NCBI GenBank assembly: GCA_035528035.1
Contig: DATKZI010000026.1
Coordinates: 124,001-188,000, forward strand
Origin: JABLTI01 sp035528035
Lineage (GTDB): Archaea > Asgardarchaeota > Heimdallarchaeia > JABLTI01
Length of the DNA: 64,000 bases
Direction: 5' to 3'
Shown: piece after piece, positions 53,201 to 61,279 of the stretch
Position numbering within the stretch: position 1 is the stretch's first letter
How the letters are laid out: every line of letters begins with the position of its first letter
Notes under the pieces: generated by a model
Database searches by the model: none
Told to the model about the DNA's origin: nothing
What the model saw: only the letters and a program-made list of their open reading frames with translations
Made by a program: the position numbers and the translations under genes

Positions 53201-55346
53201 CGCTCAAGGCTATGTTGCAATTACTATTACAATTCTATTACCTGCAGGTAATTATGAGATAAGAGTAGCATATCTGGGGGCAATAGATTTTGGTCCATCA
53301 TCACAATATACTACTTTAGTTGTTGAAAAATCTGAAGTTCTGATTTATGGTATAGATTTTAACGCTATAATTGATTCCACAACAACATTCTACATAACTG
53401 TTACCAACTCAAAAGGTCAGTCAGCAGCTTTTGTAGGATTATCAGTTTATATTTGGATAAGCAATTCCTGGTTATTGTTAGGAGAATTTATTACGAATTC
53501 ATTGGGCATTGCTGAAATATCCATCTTAATTCCATTCAATTTAGGTATATATTCAATAAAAATAATCTTTGATGGTAATGAGTACTATAATGATAACTTT
53601 CTGTTGTTGGATATGGCTGTCATTAGCGCGCCACCAAAAGTAAATCCAAATGTCCAACTAGAATCCAGTAATCTAATTGCTGTGGATCACGAAGAAGTTA
53701 TTTTTGAAGTAACTGTATTAAATGCAGTAATGGGTTCAACAATGACCATGCAACTTTTTGTCAATGGAATATATAATGGTACTTTTTATGTCATCAATGG
53801 TTATGGCCAATTTAGTTGGTATTCAGCTAAAATTGGTATCTTTAACTTGACATTTGTATCACTTGAAGATTCAGTTTATTTAGTATCAATATCCCAAATG
53901 TCAATTGAGATAATCCAAAATACTCCCCCTGTTTTAGATGATTATTTCCTAATTGATTACATCTGTGAAGGTGAACCTTTTACTATAGAAGCCATTTTAT
54001 CAGATAGTTCAGGAGTGAATTCAGTTTGGTTAACAGCTAATGGAACAATTTATGAAATGATCTTTAATGGTAGAGTCCATACTGTTACAATAACTAATTT
54101 AGTACGAGGAACATATATCCTCTTCATTTATGCTGAAGACAATCAAAATTATATCTCTATAAATCAAATTGATGATCTACACGTTCTTGAAAGAAAGACG
54201 CAGGTTATGAAATATTATCTTAATTCAAGAATACTTGAACAAGGACAGAAGCTCTATTTTGAAGCTTTACTTTATTCAGTTAACTCGCTAAACAATGTCT
54301 ATTTAATCATTAATTCAACTGAATATGCAATGACTTTAGGTTATACAATGAATGAACACAAAAGTGTTTGGTATATCAATCTAAATACCTTGCAAATAGG
54401 TTATTATGAAATAAAAGTTAAAATTGTGGAAAATTCAAGTAATATAATCATCAATTCTCTTAATGAGATAATTGTTATTATAGCGATTACTCCTCAAATT
54501 AACTTCTATGACTGGTTTGTTGAAAGAAATAAAGATATCGATTATATTTCTGGCACCTTAACAATTGATTCCTATTATGACATTGAATCTGCGGAATTTT
54601 GGGTTGATGGAGAAAGAGCGACTGTTAGTATAATTGGTGATCGAATATTTGAATTCTATGTTTATGTAAATCATGAAAAATCACATTTACTTACCATAAA
54701 AATAACTGACGTACAAGGAAGAGTACTAAGTGATGAAATAACTTTAGGAAATGATGGAAATATCTCTATTGTTGGAATATCAATAGGTGTTTCTGTAATA
54801 GTCCTAGTTGCTTTAATGGGAGGAGGTATTTTTGTTGCACTTAAACAAATGAAGAAAAATCCTGTTGAAGAATTTGCGATTGAAATAGATTTACCTGAAA
54901 TTTCTGATGAAGGTTATGATCTTAATTTTGATGAGACGATAGATGATGAATTCAGAAATCAAAGTGGTTTGAGACGCAATATCTCGAATTCTTTTACAGA
55001 ACCAGCAATGATTAACATTCAAGAAAATATCGATGATCTAATTGATGAAGAATTAGATTCAATTAATTTGGAAACCGAACCAAAATTGGATCAAGTTAAG
55101 GAATATATAGCAAAAGTGAAAGAAGTAGGATTGTTCCCAGGAAAATCAAAAGGTAATGGAACTGCTATGAAATCAATAACTGACTTATCAACTCTTGATA
55201 TCGAAATCGACCTACGTTTGTTACCTGAAGAAGAGCGATTGCGAAAATTAGCTGAGAAAGAGGCTGAAGAGCCTGTACAAATACCTAATCTTAAAGATAT
55301 CACTGAAGAGATTGAATTAACATTTGTTAAAAAACAAGTACACTAA
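50229..55346 (+). CDS. Giant membrane-anchored surface protein with about a dozen Ig-like repeats
   Basis: The 1705-aa chain starts with a signal peptide (KAIVIVILYLSIIVSFPLS). It has an N-terminal domain of about 300 residues and then about twelve beta-sandwich repeats of 80-115 residues. Many share a turn of the type STNxxGYAxF, seen as SLTNSEGIASI, STNISGYADV, SNSTGYVEI, STNASGYAFF, TNAQGYVAI and TNSLGIAEI. This is the pattern of bacterial Ig-like (Big) domains. One membrane helix (about 1512-1538) and an acidic cytoplasmic tail of about 165 residues end the protein. It is the first gene of a five-gene operon. Confidence 0.88.
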   Translation: MKDKAIVIVILYLSIIVSFPLSNNVQVQQINDDFQVAFENSKGSFQKATIQNAVMNTQSGGTTPISIIQPLDLITPSYTTLTVSEDNPLIEGTEVTLSSSTISAGHGVSTGNVDFLDLNLYKIDNDPTSDVIYSNRFALRINLPTDLEIDGFAVDISPTIREDINYYVKTSLTSTSLTEGTITGYIANSAHITDQMLYVPFLYCGDGVPITLDAGINYYFIFEPTISTSDTFFELTQSNDQPNNIGVYEWWNNNFEILQTDVNFYLITDTTIIANDVSVESNGEASTQWDAVYQGDHCLISWYERSTFYAESYGSQERVVIPTSELLDVSISPVITEYRDVATVEATIKDEQVLPAVDKTVTFSITEDGLNWFILGSSLTNSEGIASIEHQFTQLPGNYTTRAQVNDYSSADSFVFIEQETLEWENIDLYGNYRNNPGSAQPTCVKTSVLVKDNDGDIVSNVDFMFFYKIDGSFEWIPHFFSTNISGYADVVFALEDITIGHFVGTHYFIPASYETGYIGNSNYGDTIIDKGKIEVELSDHTFEYFDDAKLTARALSLDVGWEGIVIQFYYHDGISWHFLDYGVSNSTGYVEIIWEDMPLVLGTYMLRAEALPTTLFYSDETVANLFVNRKGLALYIMNSGEAKGNGEEIDIQYTSDMHLVFYVCYEDGKPAANVVIAISGRLIEDLYYHNLGYLSTNASGYAFFNNYENFTCIGNLYVCKAEIAENSKHESADLYFKINLIKCTPVIYFNDHFCERGTYTNLVVQVKNFWGTALRYVHVEFEINGVFYQGMSDCYGVIIVIIAPDVTVGEYLMTCRVVEDYYYAESECDAYLIVSKGLPYFTLYNSYGKYNGYLKISAEVVDAVGRPIPYLTVRVSFLGWSEILTSDEDGLIDYVFQLSDFDCGNYLLVLVFDGNNQWYEATAIANVLIYEEESDMDLITPPITADYGDDVLIEAVLTTSSHSPLDNRIVQFYIVMPNGTVIYLGQSITNAQGYVAITITILLPAGNYEIRVAYLGAIDFGPSSQYTTLVVEKSEVLIYGIDFNAIIDSTTTFYITVTNSKGQSAAFVGLSVYIWISNSWLLLGEFITNSLGIAEISILIPFNLGIYSIKIIFDGNEYYNDNFLLLDMAVISAPPKVNPNVQLESSNLIAVDHEEVIFEVTVLNAVMGSTMTMQLFVNGIYNGTFYVINGYGQFSWYSAKIGIFNLTFVSLEDSVYLVSISQMSIEIIQNTPPVLDDYFLIDYICEGEPFTIEAILSDSSGVNSVWLTANGTIYEMIFNGRVHTVTITNLVRGTYILFIYAEDNQNYISINQIDDLHVLERKTQVMKYYLNSRILEQGQKLYFEALLYSVNSLNNVYLIINSTEYAMTLGYTMNEHKSVWYINLNTLQIGYYEIKVKIVENSSNIIINSLNEIIVIIAITPQINFYDWFVERNKDIDYISGTLTIDSYYDIESAEFWVDGERATVSIIGDRIFEFYVYVNHEKSHLLTIKITDVQGRVLSDEITLGNDGNISIVGISIGVSVIVLVALMGGGIFVALKQMKKNPVEEFAIEIDLPEISDEGYDLNFDETIDDEFRNQSGLRRNISNSFTEPAMINIQENIDDLIDEELDSINLETEPKLDQVKEYIAKVKEVGLFPGKSKGNGTAMKSITDLSTLDIEIDLRLLPEEERLRKLAEKEAEEPVQIPNLKDITEEIELTFVKKQVH

Positions 55347-55359
55347 GGGGGAGTTGGAA

Positions 55360-56589
55360 ATTACAAAACGAATAAAAAAGGAAATTGGTGGGAAAATTCG
55401 CTTAAAACATCTACTGATAGTGTTTAGTATTGTTTTGAGTCTCTTCATGATAGTATTATCATTACAAAATCACCCTATAGTAAGTGAAACAGATTATTCA
55501 ACAAGTAACAACTACAATACTAATAGTAATTATGCAACTTATCTTTTTAGCGAACTAGGTATATTCTCTGAAGATTTAATCTGGGATGGACTTGGTAATT
55601 TTAACATATCAATCAATAAAATATTTGATTTAACAAATACTGGACCAGCTATTTTGATCATAGAGTTCATTTCATATGATGATAAACCTGGAGGTTCGGG
55701 TTATGTAATAACAGGGGCGTTCAATCAAATATCATTTGAATCATTAATCAGTAACGATGTTTTACCTCCTTATGGGGATGAGGAATTACTCCAACAGATA
55801 GCTATCCCAATTGACACTACTGCTCGAATCTATGGTAACGATTTGGAGATTAACGTAAGTTGTTCAAATAATTATTTGTCTAGACAAAAAGGAACACTAA
55901 CGATTCTTGATAGTTCACAAATTATTGTTGGTAATATGTTAGTAGTAGAATCATTTGGTAAATCACCTATTCACCTGCTACCAAATATTTTGCATAGTTA
56001 TGCTGGAGTATTTGGAGTAAAATTCGAAAGCTATATTCAAGTAACTTATGAAAATGAAACATTGATGGAAGAATCGAATTGTCAATTAACGTTTGATATA
56101 GTTTTCGCTGAAGAAGTTAGCCTCTCGATTTATTTTATTGACGAATCTGATAGTGTTATGACTGTATCAAGAAATGAAACGAGTGAAAATTCATTTTCTG
56201 TTTATGTTAATTTTTCACCTAAATTAGGCATTCATTATTATAAAATTGAAACAACAGTTTATGGTAGTGATTTATGGGAAACGGAATTCAATATTACATT
56301 GACTAATAGCAAATTAAACATAATCAAATCAGATGGTTCTGGTGATCTAGATATACCCTTCTTCCAATGGCCAAGCATTCCTGTTGTTGGTATACTTGTA
56401 TTATTTTTGTGGGCACTTCCGTATTCTGTGCTAAAATATAGAGAATGGAAGAAATTACCTGATGAAATTGATATCAACGTTCTAGATGATGATGATACTC
56501 TCAACATCTTGGATCCTGAAGGTTTAACCATAGAGGAAGATGGTGGAGATAATATAGATGATCCATTTGAATTAATGGAGGATGATTAA
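55360..56589 (+). CDS. Membrane protein with N- and C-terminal helices and a beta-rich ectodomain
   Basis: Residues KRIKKEIGGKIRLKHLLIVFSIVLSLFMIVLSL form a basic tail and signal-anchor. The ectodomain (about 40-345) is rich in strands and N-glycosylation sequons. A second membrane helix (IPVVGILVLFLWALPYSV) and an acidic cytoplasmic tail (about 50 residues) follow. No family is recognised. The frame is open from TTG 55324, but GGGGGAG at 55347-55353 sits 6 bases before ATT 55360 and directly against TTG 55354, so ATT is the best placed start. It is 13 bases after the giant surface protein gene. Confidence 0.72.
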   Translation: MTKRIKKEIGGKIRLKHLLIVFSIVLSLFMIVLSLQNHPIVSETDYSTSNNYNTNSNYATYLFSELGIFSEDLIWDGLGNFNISINKIFDLTNTGPAILIIEFISYDDKPGGSGYVITGAFNQISFESLISNDVLPPYGDEELLQQIAIPIDTTARIYGNDLEINVSCSNNYLSRQKGTLTILDSSQIIVGNMLVVESFGKSPIHLLPNILHSYAGVFGVKFESYIQVTYENETLMEESNCQLTFDIVFAEEVSLSIYFIDESDSVMTVSRNETSENSFSVYVNFSPKLGIHYYKIETTVYGSDLWETEFNITLTNSKLNIIKSDGSGDLDIPFFQWPSIPVVGILVLFLWALPYSVLKYREWKKLPDEIDINVLDDDDTLNILDPEGLTIEEDGGDNIDDPFELMEDD

Positions 56590-56591
56590 AA

Positions 56592-57389
56592 ATGAGTAAT
56601 GAAACTGCAACTCAAATAGAGGTGGAAACAGCATTACAAAGTGATATTACATCACGTTTTACAAAAAAGGAATTAAAAATTAAAACAGCAAAAATTATCT
56701 CTTTACTCAAACCAACAATTGTAAGTGCATTAACAACTTTCACTGCTTTTCTAATTATTTTAGGATTCAGTAAAAACTTCTTATATGCACTTCTTGGAAG
56801 CATTACGGTCTACTTGATTTTTGCTTTTATTCTTCATCCTCTGATTAAGAATAAATTAGGTAAGAACTTAAGTCTATTATCTCTAAAAAGAGAACCGAAT
56901 AAAATTACAGTAATCTCATCAAACAATAAATCAATTCTTTTATCTCTCCAAAATAGACGATTATTAGGGATATCTATTTTAAGAGCTGACTGGGGGGATT
57001 TCTACATTGATTTGGAACCAATATGGGATTTTCTTCAAGAAGAAGGAATCCATATTCAAGATTGTAGAGAAGGTTGTTTTCTAATTATCCGTAAATACGC
57101 AGATGTAAAGAATATCAATAATCTTCAAGAGCACGCTGCTAAACTAGCAAAAGAGCTTGAAAAAACAATTCTACTAACTAAGAAAAAATTAGATCATGAA
57201 TTCAATAATCTTGCTTTATTTTTGGTCAAGGATCAAGAGAAAATTCAGAATATTCTTCAGCTAGGATTAGCTTCAGAGAAATTTTCTCAATTAAATGAAT
57301 TCACAGAAGATGATATTGATTATTTTAGAAATAATTCATTCCAAATGGAATTGAAACAATTGGAGGATCAAGAACAACTAAGTAATTAG
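56592..57389 (+). CDS. Membrane protein with two helices and a cytoplasmic coiled domain
   Basis: An N-terminal cytoplasmic helix precedes two membrane helices (about residues 38-56 and 60-78). A cytoplasmic region follows, with a beta part (ITVISSNNKSILLSLQNRRLLG) and a long helical coiled part (about 155-225, LQEHAAKLAKELEKTILLTKKKLDHEF). The function is unknown. It begins two bases after the previous stop, with GGAGG upstream, and so belongs to the surface-protein operon. Confidence 0.75.
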   Translation: MSNETATQIEVETALQSDITSRFTKKELKIKTAKIISLLKPTIVSALTTFTAFLIILGFSKNFLYALLGSITVYLIFAFILHPLIKNKLGKNLSLLSLKREPNKITVISSNNKSILLSLQNRRLLGISILRADWGDFYIDLEPIWDFLQEEGIHIQDCREGCFLIIRKYADVKNINNLQEHAAKLAKELEKTILLTKKKLDHEFNNLALFLVKDQEKIQNILQLGLASEKFSQLNEFTEDDIDYFRNNSFQMELKQLEDQEQLSN

Positions 57390-57404
57390 TGTAGGTGTAA
57401 TGAA

Positions 57405-58076
57405 ATGGTACAAACATTCTATATAGATACTTTATATAGGGCTATAGAAGTAATTCTATTATTTTGGTTATTAGGACTTTTATTTAAATGGGTTCTAACG
57501 TTTATTTTCGGTGAGAAAGGAGCGAAGATAATAGGTTTTCTAGGGTATACAGTAAATTTTGCTTTGAAAAAATTTCTTCTTACAAAGATATTTAGAATTG
57601 ATGTCTATGAATGTGATCCTTTCAAATTAAAATTTGAACATGAAGAAACTGATAGATGGGATGTCTTATTCACTTCTTTAGTAGTCATACCAATGAGTGT
57701 AGGTTTGATATTAGGAAGTATAGTTGGAACCATCGGTTTGTTACTTGAACCAAATTTAGTTTTAATTTCATCTTTTCTTTACATCTTTGGATTTCTAATA
57801 GCTGTAAATTCCACACCTACCTTTCAAGATGTAAAAGAAATTAAAGAAAGTTCAATCCGATCAATAGTCATCTGGTTTTCCATAGCTACCATCATTTGTG
57901 CTATTTTAGCAGCAGTTCTTATACCATTCATAAATTCACTTGGACTAATAATAGCAATTCCAGTAGGCATTCTTGGTGCTACACTTATCACTTTCTTTAT
58001 TCCGTTTATTTCTGAAAAGATGACTGCTAATGGAAGCAAATCACTAATTGGTGGGATGGTGGATTTAGATGGGTAA
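57405..58076 (+). CDS. Membrane protein with about four or five helices in the surface-protein operon
   Basis: The 223-aa protein has hydrophobic helices at about residues 10-32, 86-112, 114-131, 153-175 and 180-200. A short conserved-looking cytoplasmic loop (FRIDVYECDPFKLKFEHEETDRWDV) lies between the first and second. Together with its neighbours it may form a membrane complex that handles the giant surface protein. The last eight bases overlap the start of radB. Confidence 0.72.
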   Translation: MVQTFYIDTLYRAIEVILLFWLLGLLFKWVLTFIFGEKGAKIIGFLGYTVNFALKKFLLTKIFRIDVYECDPFKLKFEHEETDRWDVLFTSLVVIPMSVGLILGSIVGTIGLLLEPNLVLISSFLYIFGFLIAVNSTPTFQDVKEIKESSIRSIVIWFSIATIICAILAAVLIPFINSLGLIIAIPVGILGATLITFFIPFISEKMTANGSKSLIGGMVDLDG

Positions 58077-58755
58077 AGATATAGTTATTAGATCTTCTAC
58101 CTCAAAACGAGACTTTATTTCAAGTGGGAAAGTAACTCATGTTTATGGTCCACCAAAAAGTGGTAAATCCACATTATCAGCAAATATAGCTTTAGAATTA
58201 GTAAAACTAGGATTTAAAGTTATGATAATATCGACAGAACGACCAATAGAAATACGAATGCATACAATGATTGAAGCTACCGAAATATATACCGAAGAAT
58301 TATTGAGAGGGATTTTGACTTCAGATATTTATTCATTTGATGATCTTATAGAAGTGATTACAAATGATTTGATAAACTATATTTCTGAAATTGATTTGAT
58401 AATAATTGATTCAATTACAGCATCGTATCGTTTCAAAGCGGGACCTATCAATTTAACACTTTTAAGGAAAGCACTTTCAGTTCTACAATCTATTGCTCTT
58501 AAACAAAAAAAGGCAATTTTATTTACGAATCAAGTATCATCAGTAATGGATGAAACGAATGATTTCAGACCTGTAGCTTCTGCCTCAACTAGAAATTACA
58601 GTGATATAACTATTCGGTTAACAAAAAGGAGAGACAATAGTACCGAAATATCTTTTGAGGATGATGTTGGAAATGAGCTAGAAGTGTTTGAACCTTTTAC
58701 TATTACTGAAGCAGGAATTGAAGAATTTTCTCAGCTTTTTCAAATTGAAACTTGA
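58069..58755 (+). CDS. radB: RadB recombinase paralogue
   Basis: RadB is the short archaeal RecA/Rad51 paralogue that modulates RadA rather than exchanging strands itself. It lacks the N-terminal helix-hairpin-helix domain. Walker A is VYGPPKSGKSTLSAN (about residues 24-38), the strand-2 end is VMIISTERPIE, and Walker B is LIIIDSITASYRFKAG. TNQVSSV lies in the L2 region. The length (228 aa) is standard. It overlaps the upstream membrane-protein gene by eight bases, an unusual partner for a repair gene. It ends one base before hef on the opposite strand. Confidence 0.9.
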   Translation: MGKDIVIRSSTSKRDFISSGKVTHVYGPPKSGKSTLSANIALELVKLGFKVMIISTERPIEIRMHTMIEATEIYTEELLRGILTSDIYSFDDLIEVITNDLINYISEIDLIIIDSITASYRFKAGPINLTLLRKALSVLQSIALKQKKAILFTNQVSSVMDETNDFRPVASASTRNYSDITIRLTKRRDNSTEISFEDDVGNELEVFEPFTITEAGIEEFSQLFQIET

Positions 58756-61134
58756 TTATTGATATTCTTGATTAGATAATTTCACCAATTTTTCACTTTT
58801 AATTGTTCCAAGACCATCAATATTTTTCAAATCATCGATTGAAGCATTTACAACGTTTCGTACCGAACCAAGAGACTCAAGTAATCGCGAAGCAAGCGTC
58901 CGATTAATTCCAGGATATGAACTTATTATCTGAATGGCATTTTCATTGGGATTAGACATTTTCATAGCTTTTCGTATGAAAGAACGTCTTTTCTTTACTT
59001 TCTGTTCTCGAATGGCAATTCGTTTTAAAATCGTCGCTGTTTCTTCTGAATTTTGAGTTTGAATTATTGATACACCAAAATCGATTATAAATGACGAAAG
59101 AGCTCCAGCAATAGCTTCAGGATGAATTCCTCCCGTAGGAAATCCTTCGATTAAAAGTATAGGGATTTGATAAGCATTTGTTAAAAATCCTAATTGTTCA
59201 AAGAGTCTACCATCAATAATCGAAGATAAAAGATCATCGCCTTTTTTATATTCAACAGCTACTCTATCGCTCAAAATATAATCCCCACAATCAAGTTGTT
59301 TGAAATCCAAATCGATACCTTCTTTTTTCAAATAAAATAAAATTTTGCTATTTTTTTCTCTACTATCAACAATAATCTTGATTGCATCCTCAACTTTTTC
59401 TTCAGTTTCATCATTTTCAGTTTTTTCTTCCCATTTCTCTAAATCTTCTATTGCCATCTTAAAGGAAGCTAATTTTTCATTTACTGGTTCCTTTTGATCT
59501 AAAGTTTCATCATCAATAATTTCTTCATCATTTTCTTCCAAAAGGGCTATAGTTTTCCCATCCCTCGATTTTATTGGTGCGAAAATCCTATGATCTTCTT
59601 CTTTTGGTTTACTTAATTCTTCATTTATCCATGTTATATCAAATAACAATCTATTCATGTTTCTTTCTCTAGCATTAGAAACAAAATGTGCTGCTGTATC
59701 TATTGTATGATGAGTTGTTAAGATAATGACACGACCTTTTTTCTTCCTACCCGTTCTACCAGACCTTTGAATCTTACGTATTGCTGAAGGTGTTCCATCA
59801 TAAAAAATAACTAGATTGCATTCATCTACATCTAGTCCTTCTTCAAGAACACTTGTAGATATAAGAATTGGGAAGGCATCTTTTCTAAATGCTTCAAGAA
59901 TAGCAATTTGATTTTTTTGACTCAAACCACCTTCTTTTCCTCGACTTTGTCCAACAAAAGGTCTAGCATCAAATCCTCTTTCTTTTAGAGCACCACTTAT
60001 AGCATGACAAGTTGCACGTAAATTGCAAAAAATCAAGACTCTAGAATTTATTAAATCAACGCCATCAAGGATGTCGAGAAGGTATAATAATTTGGGATGA
60101 ATAACACCTTTTTCTTTAAGAAATTCGATTTTTTCAACCATCTCACTAAATTCTTGCAAGTTGAAGAGTCCCTTAATGCTTTTGCTATTTTTTTCACGCC
60201 AATTATTTATTAAAACAAATGCACTAGGAATTCCCTGACTCTCGAGTGTTTCTTTCAATATTTGAATATAGATTAAACGATTACAAACCATAATCTCGAG
60301 ATAGTTTGCTCGAAAATTCCTTGAAAGGTCATTCTTTATATTAAGTAGCTCTCCTTTGTAAAGATAACTAAAACGTTTATCCGTTATTCCTTTACTTTTA
60401 AGAAATTCTACTTCTCGTTCCCCAAGATGATCGATTATAGATAAAATTGTTTCAAATTCCATTGGGAGAGGAACTTCAATGCGTTCAAATTCTACGTCCT
60501 GGATATACTTACTAATCTCTGGGTCATCTTTGGGACGACTCTCAATTGCTTCAATGAAAAGATTTCTACAAATCTCGAGTATTCCTTCTCTATCTGTTCC
60601 TGGTGAAGCAGATAAAGCAATGAATCTAGTATTTGGATTGTACTTTTGTATTATATCAGCAATAGGTACATAATCATAATCCCCTCGAGCTCTATGTGCT
60701 TCATCAAAATAGACCAATTTACACTTTTTTGGGTCAATATAATTATGAATTAAATCGTTTCTTATGGTTTGAGGAGTAGCAATTACTATCAAGGCTTTCT
60801 CGATGAGTTTTTTACGATTTGCTGGAGTAACTGCACCTGAGAGCTCAACAATTCTTTCTGGGGCGATTTTTAAAAAAGATCTAAAGGATTTTGCATGTTG
60901 ATTTACTAGTGGTTTTGTTGGAGCCATGATGAGAATAAAATCACCAGGACTTATGTCATTTTTTTGTAGGAGATAAGCAATGTGTAAAATTGAGATTATT
61001 GTTTTACCAGTTCCCGTTGGTAAAACTACTAGGGTGTTCTTTTTTATACAAGTATTTAGAATAGTTTGCTGGAATAGCCTTGGTTCAATTCCCTTCCGTA
61101 AGAAGGGGTGTTGGATCATCTCTACCGTTGTCAC
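58756..61134 (-). CDS. hef: Hef: FANCM-type helicase fused to an ERCC4 nuclease
   Basis: Hef acts on stalled forks and branched DNA. The N-terminal helicase has VVLPTGTGKT (about residue 37-46), DEAHRARGDYDY (DEAH box) and ALSASPGTD, then QRSGRTGRKKKG (motif VI). An acidic linker is followed by an XPF-type nuclease: VDSREKNSK, LDCGDYILSDRVAVEYKK and SSIIDGRLFEQ (about residues 588-660). Tandem helix-hairpin-helix motifs close it (SYPGINRTLASRLLESLG, IDGLGTIKSEKLVKL). In the canonical ERKxxxD site the Arg is Tyr (EYK). I choose GTG 61134 with GAGAGG upstream; the frame is open to 61212. Confidence 0.93.
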   Translation of the reverse strand: MTTVEMIQHPFLRKGIEPRLFQQTILNTCIKKNTLVVLPTGTGKTIISILHIAYLLQKNDISPGDFILIMAPTKPLVNQHAKSFRSFLKIAPERIVELSGAVTPANRKKLIEKALIVIATPQTIRNDLIHNYIDPKKCKLVYFDEAHRARGDYDYVPIADIIQKYNPNTRFIALSASPGTDREGILEICRNLFIEAIESRPKDDPEISKYIQDVEFERIEVPLPMEFETILSIIDHLGEREVEFLKSKGITDKRFSYLYKGELLNIKNDLSRNFRANYLEIMVCNRLIYIQILKETLESQGIPSAFVLINNWREKNSKSIKGLFNLQEFSEMVEKIEFLKEKGVIHPKLLYLLDILDGVDLINSRVLIFCNLRATCHAISGALKERGFDARPFVGQSRGKEGGLSQKNQIAILEAFRKDAFPILISTSVLEEGLDVDECNLVIFYDGTPSAIRKIQRSGRTGRKKKGRVIILTTHHTIDTAAHFVSNARERNMNRLLFDITWINEELSKPKEEDHRIFAPIKSRDGKTIALLEENDEEIIDDETLDQKEPVNEKLASFKMAIEDLEKWEEKTENDETEEKVEDAIKIIVDSREKNSKILFYLKKEGIDLDFKQLDCGDYILSDRVAVEYKKGDDLLSSIIDGRLFEQLGFLTNAYQIPILLIEGFPTGGIHPEAIAGALSSFIIDFGVSIIQTQNSEETATILKRIAIREQKVKKRRSFIRKAMKMSNPNENAIQIISSYPGINRTLASRLLESLGSVRNVVNASIDDLKNIDGLGTIKSEKLVKLSNQEYQ

Positions 61135-61279
61135 AGATTTCCTCTCGAGATAGCTTATGCTACATAAAATATTACAGATTAATGTATTAAAACAGCTAAA
61201 TTTTCCACTCATGCTCTCGAATTCAATTATTTAGCTACTTTTAAAGAAATTTTCTGAGAATTAAATGAGGTAATACTAC

